From Bradyrhizobium ottawaense (lineage in GTDB: Bacteria > Pseudomonadota > Alphaproteobacteria > Rhizobiales > Xanthobacteraceae): DNA of 64,000 bases. Location of the stretch: assembly GCF_002278135.3 (NCBI RefSeq), contig NZ_CP029425.2:5122001-5186000 (forward strand). The letters are read 5' to 3'. Shown in pieces: positions 34,668 through 43,458 of this stretch; within the stretch, counting starts at the first letter, position 1; every line of letters starts with the position of its first letter. The notes under the pieces were generated by a model, which did no database searches, was not told the DNA's origin, and worked only from the letters and a program-made list of their open reading frames with translations. Both the position numbers and the translations under genes were made by a program.

Positions 34668-35642
34668 ATGAAGTTTTTGCAAATGTCGAAGTTTGGCAAT
34701 CCCACAGAGGTGGTTGAAGTTGTCGAAAGCGATCCACCCCCACCGCCCGCAGCAAATGAAGCCACGGTCGCAGTCGAATACTCAGCGATCGGTCCCGCTG
34801 AACTTCTGATGATCCGTGGCAGGTATGGGATCAGGCCACAGCCGCCGGCGCCGCTCGGTAACGAAGCTATTGGCCGCGTTATCGCCGTTGGAGACTCGGT
34901 TAAAAATGTAAAGACTGGCAATCGTGTCGCCATTCCGACCGGACTTCCCGTGTGGAGGCAGGCCATAACGGTCGCGGCCGCCGAACTCATCGTCTTGTCT
35001 GAGCAAGCCGATCCCCAACAGCTCTCAATGCTTCGGATCAATCCGCTGACTGCGGCATTGCTCTTAACCGAGTATGTCGAACTCGGCAAGGACGACTGGA
35101 TCATCCAGAACGCCGGCAATTCCGGTGTGGGGCGCAGCGTCATTGCGTTTGCACGGGAGTTCGGACTGCGCTCGGTAAGCCTCGTGCGCAGATCCGAACT
35201 CGTGCATGAGCTCAAGTCAGCCGGAGCTGACATCGTCCTTGTCGATGGACCGGACGTTGCGAAGCAGGTCGCAGCGGCGACCGGCAAGGCTAAAATCAAG
35301 CTGGGCATCGACGGCGTGGGTGGCGACTCCTCGCACTCGGTTGCGTCTTGCCTAACGTCGAACGCCAAGATGGTCGCCTATGGCGGCATCAGCGGAAAGC
35401 CCGCGGCCATGAGTCCTCTGATCATTATTTTCAAGCAGGTGACCCTGGAAGGGTTTTGGCTGGGATATCCGCGCTTTCGAGATGCACACGAAAAGCTTGC
35501 GGCTCATACGCGGACAGCCGAGCGACTGATCGCCGAAGGCAAACTGCACGTTCCGGTCGCCGGCGTTTATTCGCTCGAGCAGGCAACTCAGGCCATGGCG
35601 CATGCGCAAAAAGGCGGGAAAGTCCTTCTGAAACCCAACTAA
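34668..35642 (+). CDS. MDR-family zinc-independent NADPH oxidoreductase
   Basis: 324 residues from ATG at 34668, behind a good ribosome binding site (CGGAGGAAC). GroES-like domain (PLGNEAIGRVIAVGDSVKNV) and Rossmann domain with WIIQNAGNSGVGRSVIAFAR. No zinc ligands are seen, and the sequence resembles mitochondrial 2-enoyl-ACP/CoA reductases and quinone oxidoreductases (NxxNSGVG variant of the cofactor loop). It reduces an activated C=C bond. It is divergent from the HxlR gene and probably controlled from operator B. Confidence 0.92.
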   Translation: MKFLQMSKFGNPTEVVEVVESDPPPPPAANEATVAVEYSAIGPAELLMIRGRYGIRPQPPAPLGNEAIGRVIAVGDSVKNVKTGNRVAIPTGLPVWRQAITVAAAELIVLSEQADPQQLSMLRINPLTAALLLTEYVELGKDDWIIQNAGNSGVGRSVIAFAREFGLRSVSLVRRSELVHELKSAGADIVLVDGPDVAKQVAAATGKAKIKLGIDGVGGDSSHSVASCLTSNAKMVAYGGISGKPAAMSPLIIIFKQVTLEGFWLGYPRFRDAHEKLAAHTRTAERLIAEGKLHVPVAGVYSLEQATQAMAHAQKGGKVLLKPN

Positions 35643-35749
35643 TGGATAATCAACGGTCAGGTGCCCTGAACTCTAGGGCGCCTGAAACTGCGACTAGTCC
35701 GATATGGAAAGCAATGGTCCTAATTCTAATAGAGCCAACCGGAGGAAAC

Positions 35750-36469
35750 ATGACTGCTCTTTTAGATCTGGTGCTTGAGTCTCACGGAACTCTTGAACGA
35801 TGGCGAAAATTCAACGCGATCGATGTGAACCTTTCAATGCATGGTTCGCACTGGACTAGAAAGGGATGGGACGGTGTCTTCAAAAATGTTCAATTGAAGG
35901 CGCAAACGAAAGAACAGCGAACTTGCTATGCGCACTTTACCGAACAAGGCGTGCAAAGTATCTACGAGCCGGATCGTGTTCGGCTAGAGACAATCGACGG
36001 GAAGCTTATTGAGGAGCGCGTACATCCAAGAAAAGCGTTTGAAGGACACACCCTTCAGACTACGTGGGATAGGCTCCATCTGGCTTACTTTACCGGGTAT
36101 GCACTCTGGAATTATCTGAATACTCCATTTATGTTTGTCACTGAGAGTGCCAAAGCGGAAGAAATAGACCCGGTATCCAACCAAGGCAGGGTACGCCGGC
36201 GGTTGAAGATCACTTTTCCCGAGAAGGTTGGAACTCACTGTCCGGACCAGATATTCCACGTCGATGAAAACGGGCTCATCTCTCGTTTGGATTATACCAC
36301 GCTCGTGGCAGGTGGTGCTCCAGCCGCGCACTACATGTCCGAGTACAAGGACATTCAAGGAATTATGATGCCAACCAAACGGCGTGCGTTCAGGAGAAAC
36401 CCGGACGGAACTCTAAATACTGAATCTGTCCTCGTCGGTATTGATATCTCTGCAATAACCTTGACTTAA
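35750..36469 (+). CDS. Conserved protein of unknown family (paralogue 1)
   Basis: 239 residues from ATG at 35750 behind GGAGGAAAC. I do not recognise the family. It is paralogous to the protein at 37111: shared WxRKGWxxxxKxVxxxA, AFEGxTxxTxWDxLHLxYFxGYAxxNYLNxPF, KxTFPxxxxTHCPxQxFHVDxxGLISRxDY and AHYMSEYxDxxG. The regular β-rich pattern suggests a lipocalin- or MoaF-like barrel. No signal peptide, so cytosolic. The DNA is visibly AT-richer than its paralogue, so the pair is not a recent local copy. It follows the reductase gene by 107 bp, with a hairpin (35658-35684) between. Confidence 0.82.
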   Translation: MTALLDLVLESHGTLERWRKFNAIDVNLSMHGSHWTRKGWDGVFKNVQLKAQTKEQRTCYAHFTEQGVQSIYEPDRVRLETIDGKLIEERVHPRKAFEGHTLQTTWDRLHLAYFTGYALWNYLNTPFMFVTESAKAEEIDPVSNQGRVRRRLKITFPEKVGTHCPDQIFHVDENGLISRLDYTTLVAGGAPAAHYMSEYKDIQGIMMPTKRRAFRRNPDGTLNTESVLVGIDISAITLT

Positions 36470-36941
36470 GAAAAGCATTGAGACGGCAGGAAGCACGCAA
36501 ACAAATGGGCATCTCCGTTGTTGTGCAAGGGCAGCCTGCCTTAGCGATGCAAGAGCCGAGCCTGATGACCGGGACCGTCAGTGCCGGCGCATAGAGACCG
36601 TCACCTCAGCGGCACAGCGGATCAGCACGGCACGCTGGTCGATGTCGGATTTGTTGATGATCGTGACGTCGACATTGCCGAAGTTGCGGCATGCCGAGGG
36701 CCTTTGGTCGCTCGCCGGTCGCACGGCATCGAGGATGTCGGCTTTCTCCAAAAGTACGGAGTGCTTCGAAGCGTGGTGGAGATTGGGAAGTTGTTGGCTC
36801 CGACGCCGACAAACTTCGTACTTCCACTGAAGAACTTCCGTCTTCGATAAAGAATGGATGGATGCCAGCGCCGGAGGGATTTTCGCAACGTCCAATTGAG
36901 AACCCCGGGAAGACAAGTCATCACCTCATCACCGGACATTC
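36470..36941. other. 472-bp gap, probably debris
   Basis: No frame with a convincing start. The minus strand carries a short open frame beginning with the first seven codons of the HxlR gene (MRSKSFE) from the duplicated segment, then unrelated sequence. Another minus-strand stretch (about 36580-36800) reads somewhat protein-like (NFGNVDVTIINKSDIDQRAV) but is not recognised. Confidence 0.45.
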
Positions 36942-36981
36942 TCTCAAAACTCTTCGAGCGCATCTGCGTGGACTTCCAATA

Positions 36982-36998
36982 ACTCTTATTACCAGAGT
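36982..36998. promoter_or_regulatory. Candidate HxlR operator C
   Basis: ACTCT-TATTACC-AGAGT, identical to operator A. Confidence 0.55.
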
Positions 36999-37069
36999 AA
37001 ACTCGCCCGGCCCGCTATCCAAGGCCAGACCGGGAATTTTTCATGCAATAATCCACTTGCCTTCCAGTA

Positions 37070-37086
37070 ACTCTTATTATTAGAGT
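37070..37086. promoter_or_regulatory. Candidate HxlR operator D
   Basis: ACTCT-TATTATT-AGAGT, identical to operator B; ends 24 bp before the start codon at 37111. Confidence 0.55.
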
Positions 37087-37110
37087 TTATCAATGCACGA
37101 TGGGAGGACA

Positions 37111-37833
37111 ATGGATATGAGCGTACTGCGCGACCTTGTCCTCGACGCTCACGGTGTCACACGCTGGAAATCGACCAGGACGATCGAAGGCTATGCGTCG
37201 ATCACCGGAATGCAGTGGGCCAGAAAAGGTTGGCCCGATGCCCTGAAGCAGGTTCACGTTACAGCCGATACAGGCGCTCTGCGGGTCAGCAATCAGCGGT
37301 TCACTAATCCCGACTGGCGCAGCGTCTATCATCCCGAGGCCGTCGCCATCGAGACCTCGAATGGCAAGCCCATCAAGAGCAGGGCAAATCCACGCGCCGC
37401 CTTTGAAGGCCTCACGGTCGGGACCGCCTGGGATGATCTGCATCTCGTCTATTTTTCAGGTTACGCGATCCGGAACTATCTAAATTCGCCGTTCCTCTTC
37501 CAGTTGCCGGGATTCAAAACGGAAGAGATCGAGCCGGGGGACGAACCAAGCGGGAGGCGGTGGTGGCTGAAGGTGACGTTTCCGGGCGGAGTCGCGACGC
37601 ATTGTCCCGAACAGATGTTTCACGTCGATGGTGACGGCCTGATCTCACGCGTCGACTACGGCGCGGTCGTCACCGGCAGGATTCCAATGGCGCACTACAT
37701 GTCCGAGTATCGGGATTTTGACGGCGTCAGGATCGCGACCAAGCGGCGCGCTTATCATCAACGAGCCGACGGCACCGCTATCACCGAGGCTGTTGTGGCC
37801 GCAATCGATATTGCCGACATCCGGCTCTCATAA
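37111..37833 (+). CDS. Conserved protein of unknown family (paralogue 2)
   Basis: 240 residues from ATG at 37111, behind GGGAGGAC. Same family as 35750-36469, with equal length and colinear motifs (WARKGWPDALKQVHV, YFSGYAIRNYLNSPF, THCPEQMFHVDGDGLISRVD, AHYMSEYRDFDG). Conserved His, Cys and Asp in THCPEQMFHVD could bind metal or ligand. It is first in the unit leading into the molybdenum hydroxylase genes and starts 24 bp after operator D, so it is probably part of the HxlR regulon. Role unknown. Confidence 0.84.
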   Translation: MDMSVLRDLVLDAHGVTRWKSTRTIEGYASITGMQWARKGWPDALKQVHVTADTGALRVSNQRFTNPDWRSVYHPEAVAIETSNGKPIKSRANPRAAFEGLTVGTAWDDLHLVYFSGYAIRNYLNSPFLFQLPGFKTEEIEPGDEPSGRRWWLKVTFPGGVATHCPEQMFHVDGDGLISRVDYGAVVTGRIPMAHYMSEYRDFDGVRIATKRRAYHQRADGTAITEAVVAAIDIADIRLS

Positions 37834-37873
37834 AGAAGTACGGCAGACAACGTGCCGTAATCAGGAGCACTGC

Positions 37874-38365
37874 ATGCCCGAACCCGATAACCGTCACTTG
37901 GTGACCGTGGAGATCAACGGCGCGCGCAAGACCGTCGCCGTGGAAGCGCGAAAATTGTTGGTCCACCTGATCAGGGAGGACCTTGGCCTCACCGGAACGC
38001 ATGTCGGTTGCGATACTTCACAGTGCGGCGCCTGCACCGTGGAGATCGAGGGGCAGGCAATCAAATCCTGCACCGTACTGGCCGTAATGGCGGACGGTGC
38101 GTCGATCACAACGATCGAGGGCCTGACCGAGATAGGGGCCAAACTCAGCCCGGTTCAAGCGGCGTTCCATGAGCATCACGCTCTGCAATGCGGCTTCTGC
38201 ACGCCGGGCATGGTGATGAGCGTGCGCCAGCTATTGAGGGATCAGCCCAATCCGAGCGAGCATGATATCCGACACGGCCTCGCCGGTAACATCTGCCGCT
38301 GCACCGGCTATCACAACATCGTCCGCGCCGTCGAAAGCCTGGTATCGAAAGGCGACCAGCCATGA
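37874..38365 (+). CDS. Molybdenum hydroxylase small subunit, [2Fe-2S] protein
   Basis: 163 residues from ATG at 37874 (GGAG upstream). The N-terminal plant-type ferredoxin domain has CDTSQCGACTVEIEG and a later Cys (IKSC); the C-terminal domain has CGFCTPGM and CRCTGYHNI: the eight cysteines of the two [2Fe-2S] clusters in CoxS/XDH small subunits. It passes electrons from Mo to FAD. The stop overlaps the large-subunit start by 4 bp (ATGA). Confidence 0.95.
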   Translation: MPEPDNRHLVTVEINGARKTVAVEARKLLVHLIREDLGLTGTHVGCDTSQCGACTVEIEGQAIKSCTVLAVMADGASITTIEGLTEIGAKLSPVQAAFHEHHALQCGFCTPGMVMSVRQLLRDQPNPSEHDIRHGLAGNICRCTGYHNIVRAVESLVSKGDQP

Positions 38366-40734
38366 ACGATACAACTGCGATCCGCCTTATCGGCCAGCCG
38401 CTCAGACGACAAGAGGATTTCAAATTTCTCGCCGGCAAGGGCCGGTACGTCGATGATGTCAGGTTGCCGGGCATGCTGCATATGGCAGTACTGCGATCGC
38501 CGCACGCCTACGCCAAGATCCGAAACGTCGATCTGTCAGCAGCCAAAATCGCACCTGGTGTTCGCCTTGTTTTGTCCGGCAAGGCGCTCGCCGGCAAGAT
38601 CGGCCCGATCGTGCCGAACTGGATCATTCCCGGCAGCAACGTGCCGTTCCGTTCGGCGGTCGCGACCGATTGCGTCCGCTTTGTCGGCGAGTGCGTGGCG
38701 CTGGTCGTCGCGGAAACGCTGGCTGAAGCCTATGATGCCGTCGGGAGGATCGACGTCGAGTACGACGTGCTGCCCGCCGTGATCGATGAGGAAGTCGCGA
38801 TCCGGGAGGGCGCACCGCAGCTCCATGACAACGTTCCGGGCAATATCACCACGATCTACAAAGTACGCGGCGGCGACTACCAGAACGCCGCCCGCGAGGC
38901 CGATCATGTCATCGGCCTGCGCGTCGTCAACAACCGCCTGATCCCCACCTGCATGGAAACGCGCGCGGTCGTTGCTTCGCCTGAGCCGGACGGCACCTTG
39001 ACGGTTTATATCGGCAGTCAGGTTCCCCACATGCACCGACGCTGGATCGCCGAGACAGTCGGTATTCCCGAGCATCAATTGCGGGTGGTCGCACCTGATA
39101 TCGGAGGCGGCTTCGGCGCCAAGATGCATCTATACCCGGAGGACCTGCTCTGCCCCTATCTCGCGCGCGAACTTGGCGCACCGGTCAAGTGGTGGGAGAG
39201 CCGCTCCGAGAGCCACCAATCGACCAGCCATGGTCGCGCCCATACGGAAAATATCGAGGTCGCGTTCAGGAACGACGGCAAGATTCTCGGCCTAAAGGTT
39301 GAGACCCTCGGCAACGTCGGCGCCTACCTGTCGAACATGGCGAGCGGCGGTCCGACCGTGAATACCATCAACTTTGGAACCGGCACCTACAAGATAGACA
39401 ACTATGAGGCAATTTCCCGCGTCGTCATGACCAATACCGTGCCGGTTGATGCCTATCGCGGCTATGGGCGGCCCGAAGGCGCTTATATTGCCGAGCGCGC
39501 GATCGATGCGGTGGCACGCCACCTCAAGCTCGACCAGGTCGAAGTGCGGCGGAAGAATTTCGTTCAATCGACGGAATTTCCCTACCGGCCCTACGGCAGC
39601 ACGGGCGTCATGTACGACAGCGGCAATTACCAGGGCTTGCTCGACAAGGCGCTCGCGGCCTTCGACTATGAAGGCCGCCGCAGCGAATGCCAAGCCTTGC
39701 GCGGAAGCGGCATCTATCGGGGCATTGGCGTCGCCGCCTATACGCATATGTGCGGGATGGCACCATCACGCCGGTTGGCTGTGAGCGGATTCGACCGGGG
39801 CGGCTGGGAGAGCGCGCGGGTCAGCATCGACTCCAGCGGACGAGCCACGATCTATTCGGGCTCGATGAGCCAGGGACAAGGCCATATCACGTCGTTGTCG
39901 CAGATCGCTGCCGATGTGTTGCAGATTCCGATTGAAGACATTGACATCGTACAGGGTGACACGCGCCAGGTACAGGCCGGCCACGGTACCTTCAATTCCC
40001 GTTCGATGGCGGTCGGCGGATCCAGCGTGCACGTGTCCTCGCAACGAATTGTCGCAAAGGCGAAGAAGATCGCGGCGGGCATGCTGGAAGTGGACGAGAA
40101 GGACGTTTCTTATTCGGCCGGCGCGTTCAGCGTGCCCGGTACCGATATCGCGCCGGTAACCTTCCCAAAGGTCGCCCGCATGGCCTATGTCGGGCATAAA
40201 CTGCCGGATGGCGTCGCGCCCGGCCTTGATGAGACGGTGTTTTACGACCCGACCGGCATGGGTTCGCCGTCAGGCGTCCACCTCGCTTATGTCGAGGTCG
40301 ATCCGGAGACCGGGATCGTCGATATCCTCGACTATGTCGCGATTGACGACGTCGGCACGCTGATCAATCCCCGTCTCGCGGCCGGCCAGATCCATGGCGG
40401 CGTCGTGCAGGGCATCGCACAAGCGCTCTATGAAGAGGTCAGCTACGATCCCGACAATGGGCAGCTTCTGACCGGCTCGCTGCTCGACTATGCCGTTCCG
40501 CGCGCCGAGCATGTGCCGAATATCCGATCGCTATTCCAGCAAACCCCCTCGCCAACCAACCCAATTGGCGTCAAGGGCATCGGCGAGAGTGGCTCGATTG
40601 CCGCCCCGCCCTGCATGGTTCACGCCGTGCTCGACGCCTTGTCGCCGTTCGGGATCAAACACCTGGACATGCCGCTGACGCCGCCACGAGTCTGGGCTGC
40701 GGTGCAGCAAGCACGCATGGGAGCGTCCCAATGA
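38362..40734 (+). CDS. Molybdenum hydroxylase large subunit, molybdopterin-binding
   Basis: 790 residues. XDH/CoxL fold: LRRQEDFKFLAGKGRYVDDV at the start, GGGFGAKMHLYPED, and a catalytic Glu region near the end (GVKGIGESGSIAAPP). At 364-372 the active-site loop reads AYRGYGRPE, not the Cys-containing loop (VAYRCSFR) of true form I CO dehydrogenase, so it is a CODH-like hydroxylase of another substrate, probably an aromatic or N-heterocyclic compound. Middle of a small-large-medium operon; ATGA overlaps on both sides. Confidence 0.95.
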   Translation: MNDTTAIRLIGQPLRRQEDFKFLAGKGRYVDDVRLPGMLHMAVLRSPHAYAKIRNVDLSAAKIAPGVRLVLSGKALAGKIGPIVPNWIIPGSNVPFRSAVATDCVRFVGECVALVVAETLAEAYDAVGRIDVEYDVLPAVIDEEVAIREGAPQLHDNVPGNITTIYKVRGGDYQNAAREADHVIGLRVVNNRLIPTCMETRAVVASPEPDGTLTVYIGSQVPHMHRRWIAETVGIPEHQLRVVAPDIGGGFGAKMHLYPEDLLCPYLARELGAPVKWWESRSESHQSTSHGRAHTENIEVAFRNDGKILGLKVETLGNVGAYLSNMASGGPTVNTINFGTGTYKIDNYEAISRVVMTNTVPVDAYRGYGRPEGAYIAERAIDAVARHLKLDQVEVRRKNFVQSTEFPYRPYGSTGVMYDSGNYQGLLDKALAAFDYEGRRSECQALRGSGIYRGIGVAAYTHMCGMAPSRRLAVSGFDRGGWESARVSIDSSGRATIYSGSMSQGQGHITSLSQIAADVLQIPIEDIDIVQGDTRQVQAGHGTFNSRSMAVGGSSVHVSSQRIVAKAKKIAAGMLEVDEKDVSYSAGAFSVPGTDIAPVTFPKVARMAYVGHKLPDGVAPGLDETVFYDPTGMGSPSGVHLAYVEVDPETGIVDILDYVAIDDVGTLINPRLAAGQIHGGVVQGIAQALYEEVSYDPDNGQLLTGSLLDYAVPRAEHVPNIRSLFQQTPSPTNPIGVKGIGESGSIAAPPCMVHAVLDALSPFGIKHLDMPLTPPRVWAAVQQARMGASQ

Positions 40735-41585
40735 TCCCCGCAGCCTTCGATTATGTTCGCGCATCTTCGCTTGCCCAGGCGATCGATCTGTTGCGCGACG
40801 ATCCCGAGGGAACAAAGCTTCTGGCTGGCGGCCATACCTTGCTGCCGGCGTTGAAGCTGCGGTTGGCATCGCCCGAACTGCTGGTCGATATTGGCGGCAT
40901 CTCCGAGCTCAAGGAAATCGAGATCAGCGAAACCGGCATCAGGATCGGAGCGCTGGCCACCCATGCCGAACTGTTGAATTCCGAGCCCCTATACAGGGAC
41001 TTGCCGATCTTTCGCCAAGCTGCCAGCCTGATTGCTGATCCCCAGGTGCGCAACCGCGGCACAATCGGCGGCTCGCTCGCGAACGCCGATCCCGCGGCTG
41101 ACTGGCCGGCGGTAGCGGTGGCGCTTCAGGCAGAGATCGAGATCGTGGGCCCGAATGGCCTCCGAAGGGTGGCGGCGCGGGACTTCTTTATCGATATCTT
41201 TTCGACTGTGCTGGAACCGGACGAAATTCTCGTAAGCGTCCATATCCCTCGGCCGAGGACTGGCATGCACTTCATCTATCGAAAGATCCGGCATCCCGCG
41301 AGCGGCTTTGCGGTCGTGGGAATCGCGGTCGGCGTGCGGTTGCAAGAGGGGGCGGTTGACGGGATTTCCATCGGCGTGACCGGTGCAGCGAACCACGCCT
41401 TCGCCGGCCAACGCGCTTCCGATTTCCTGATCGGCAAGACACTTTCGCGGGACAACATCGAACAGGCGGCAAAATTGTTGAGTGAGACCACCGAGTGCCT
41501 CTCCGACCGCTACGCTTCGGCGGAATACCGTGCGAATCTGATCCGGATCGAGACCCGGCGCGCATTATTTGCGCTTGCGTCGTGA
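40731..41585 (+). CDS. Molybdenum hydroxylase medium subunit, FAD-binding
   Basis: 284 residues. FAD-domain motifs AGGHTLLPALKLR (about 34-46) and RNRGTIGGSLANADPAADWP, with the CO dehydrogenase flavoprotein C-terminal domain. It takes electrons from the [2Fe-2S] subunit and passes them to the electron acceptor. Its 3' end overlaps the convergent HxlR gene by 21 bp. The operon lacks visible maturation genes. Confidence 0.95.
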   Translation: MIPAAFDYVRASSLAQAIDLLRDDPEGTKLLAGGHTLLPALKLRLASPELLVDIGGISELKEIEISETGIRIGALATHAELLNSEPLYRDLPIFRQAASLIADPQVRNRGTIGGSLANADPAADWPAVAVALQAEIEIVGPNGLRRVAARDFFIDIFSTVLEPDEILVSVHIPRPRTGMHFIYRKIRHPASGFAVVGIAVGVRLQEGAVDGISIGVTGAANHAFAGQRASDFLIGKTLSRDNIEQAAKLLSETTECLSDRYASAEYRANLIRIETRRALFALAS

Positions 41586-42110
41586 AACCGGCGCCTTAGG
41601 GCCGGCCGCAGCACGATCGGCGGCATCGCCACCAAATCGCTTGCGGTTGAATGGAACAGCACCTGTGCCGGCAACGATCTCGACGTCCTCAAGCCGCAAC
41701 GGCTTGCCGCCGCTCGTCCGCAATGCCGGATATTCGATCGGTCGTCCGGCGCGTTCGCGGAACACGACCTGCGGCCCTGCGGGCTCCGCCAACCAGTCGT
41801 CACCCCATTTCTTAAGCGCGAGATAGGCCGGAAAGAAATCGCGTCCTTTCTCGGTCAGAACGTATTCGTATCGCCCGGCGTGTTCAGCCAGCGGCACCCG
41901 CGTCATGACGCCGGCATCAATGAACTTCTTCAGCCGGGTGCTCAAGATATTGGGGGCGATCCCGATATAGTATTCAAACTCGTCGAAGCGTTTCACGCCG
42001 TAATAGGCCTCGCGCAGGATCAGGATGGACCAGCGGTCGCCGACGACTTCCATGGCGCGCGCCATGGAACATTCCTTGTTTGCAAGACGGCTCCGCTTCA
42101 CACTGGACAT
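41565..42110 (-). CDS. HxlR-family transcriptional regulator (2)
   Basis: 181 residues (MSSVKRSRLANKECSMARAM). Winged helix WSILILREAYYGVKRFDEFE, ILSTRLKKFIDAGVMTRVPL, RYEYVLTEKG; Cys15 in the N-terminal arm could be redox active. The basic C-terminus (SRRKRK) is unusual. It converges with the hydroxylase operon and is only distantly similar to the HxlR at 33925. Its promoter region does not show the ACTCT-N7-AGAGT palindrome. Confidence 0.92.
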   Translation of the reverse strand: MSSVKRSRLANKECSMARAMEVVGDRWSILILREAYYGVKRFDEFEYYIGIAPNILSTRLKKFIDAGVMTRVPLAEHAGRYEYVLTEKGRDFFPAYLALKKWGDDWLAEPAGPQVVFRERAGRPIEYPALRTSGGKPLRLEDVEIVAGTGAVPFNRKRFGGDAADRAAAGPKAPVSRRKRK

Positions 42111-42190
42111 AGCTCTTTCAACCCCGAACTCAGCTCATACCATATTGAGCGGGATTCGCGTATGTCCAGTGCGCCCTTCGGCGTTTCTAA

Positions 42191-43456
42191 TCAGGCCGCC
42201 TGCCCCGGCTCGGCTTCCGGCTTGGCGACGATGTCTGACTCCAGCGCACGCCGATGCGAAACGAGCGCGCCCGCTTCGCTTAAGCGTTTCAATTCCACCT
42301 CGCTGACCCCCAGTTCGCTGAAGACCGCGAAATTATGCTCGCCCTGAAAGGCGGGCGTTCCAATCGGTGTCAACTCTTCTGCTGAAAAATGCCACGGCCG
42401 GCCCGGCAACCGATATTCGCCGCCGCTGCGATCAGGGACGCGTTGGACGGCGCCCCAGTAATCGCTCCACTCCGATGCCGTGAGCTCCTTGATGGAACGG
42501 ATCTCGCCCATGGCGATCTTGGCCTCATCGAACTGTGCGTCGAGGGTCGCCATATCCGGAAAGGTCAGGATCCAAGACTGGATGATCTGGTGGAGCACGC
42601 CGAAATTCAAGCGGCGCGCGGCAGCGCTGGAGAACCGCGGATCTTCCATCAGATCGACGCGACGCATGGCGCGCAGCCACGACGGAAAGGTCCGGCTGCC
42701 GATAATGCTGGTCGCGACCGTGAAATGTTCGCCTTGCGGCCCTGTGAAGAACGAGCAGTCAGTGGCGCCGAGCACCGCAGGCTCGGCCCCAATGTCGTCA
42801 TCGGAAAGATCGACATGCGCGCGTTCGTTGACCGCGAGCAGCGTCGCCGCCATTGCAATGTCGATATACTGGCCCTGCCCGGTCCTCTGGCGACTGTTGA
42901 GCGCCGCAAGTATCGCAATTACTGCCTGCAATCCGGCGTAGACGTCGGCATGCGATAGGCTATCGGTGCGCGGCTCCGTCAGCGCGCTGCCATAGTGTCG
43001 AACGCTGTTTTCGGTAAAGCCGGCTTCGGCCTGCACGGTTGGTGCATAGGCCATCCGGCTCCGCCAGGGCCCCCCTTGGCCATAGCCAGTGATCGACGCG
43101 TAGATCAGCCGGGGGTTGCGTTTCGACAGCGTAGTGTAATCCAGCCCGAAGAAACTCAGGGTGCCCGCGCGGAAATTTTCGACCACGATATCGGCGGTGT
43201 CGCAGAGTTTTAGCGTCAACTCATAAGCGCCGGGGATATTGAGATTGATGCTTACGTTGCGTTTGCCGGCATTTTGCTGAGCGTAGTAACCCGACATGCC
43301 GTCGGTCGATGGAAACGCAAAGCGGGAAACGTCCGGGCTTGGCGGTTCGATCTTGATGACCTCGGCGCCGAGGTCCTGCAAGGTCCGTGCGCACAGCGGA
43401 CCAGCAAGCACGCGGGAGAAATCGACGACACGGATTCCACTCAAGGGGCCACTCAT
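42191..43456 (-). CDS. CaiB/BaiF family III CoA transferase
   Basis: 421 residues from ATG at 43456 (MSGPLSGIRVVDFSRVLAGP). Family III signatures: GPLCARTLQDLGAEVIKIEPP, NAGKRNVSINLNIPGAYEL, VVENFRAGTL, and the catalytic Asp in SLSHADVYAGLQAVIAIL. It moves CoA between carboxylic acids. It starts 2 bp after the crotonase stop (TGAACATG), a translationally coupled pair that is probably the first steps of one pathway. Confidence 0.94.
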   Translation of the reverse strand: MSGPLSGIRVVDFSRVLAGPLCARTLQDLGAEVIKIEPPSPDVSRFAFPSTDGMSGYYAQQNAGKRNVSINLNIPGAYELTLKLCDTADIVVENFRAGTLSFFGLDYTTLSKRNPRLIYASITGYGQGGPWRSRMAYAPTVQAEAGFTENSVRHYGSALTEPRTDSLSHADVYAGLQAVIAILAALNSRQRTGQGQYIDIAMAATLLAVNERAHVDLSDDDIGAEPAVLGATDCSFFTGPQGEHFTVATSIIGSRTFPSWLRAMRRVDLMEDPRFSSAAARRLNFGVLHQIIQSWILTFPDMATLDAQFDEAKIAMGEIRSIKELTASEWSDYWGAVQRVPDRSGGEYRLPGRPWHFSAEELTPIGTPAFQGEHNFAVFSELGVSEVELKRLSEAGALVSHRRALESDIVAKPEAEPGQAA

Positions 43457-43458
43457 GT

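Larger units (their letters stand above)
36942..37086. repeat. Duplicated promoter segment, copy 2
   Basis: Copy of 34400-34541 lying directly upstream of the gene at 37111. It keeps both palindromes (36982-36998 and 37070-37086, centres 88 bp apart) and the first HxlR codons, but not the rest of the HxlR gene. Confidence 0.88.

Noticed and set aside
38362..41585. Annotation as carbon monoxide dehydrogenase (coxSLM)
   Set aside because: The large subunit lacks the Cys of the CO dehydrogenase active-site loop.
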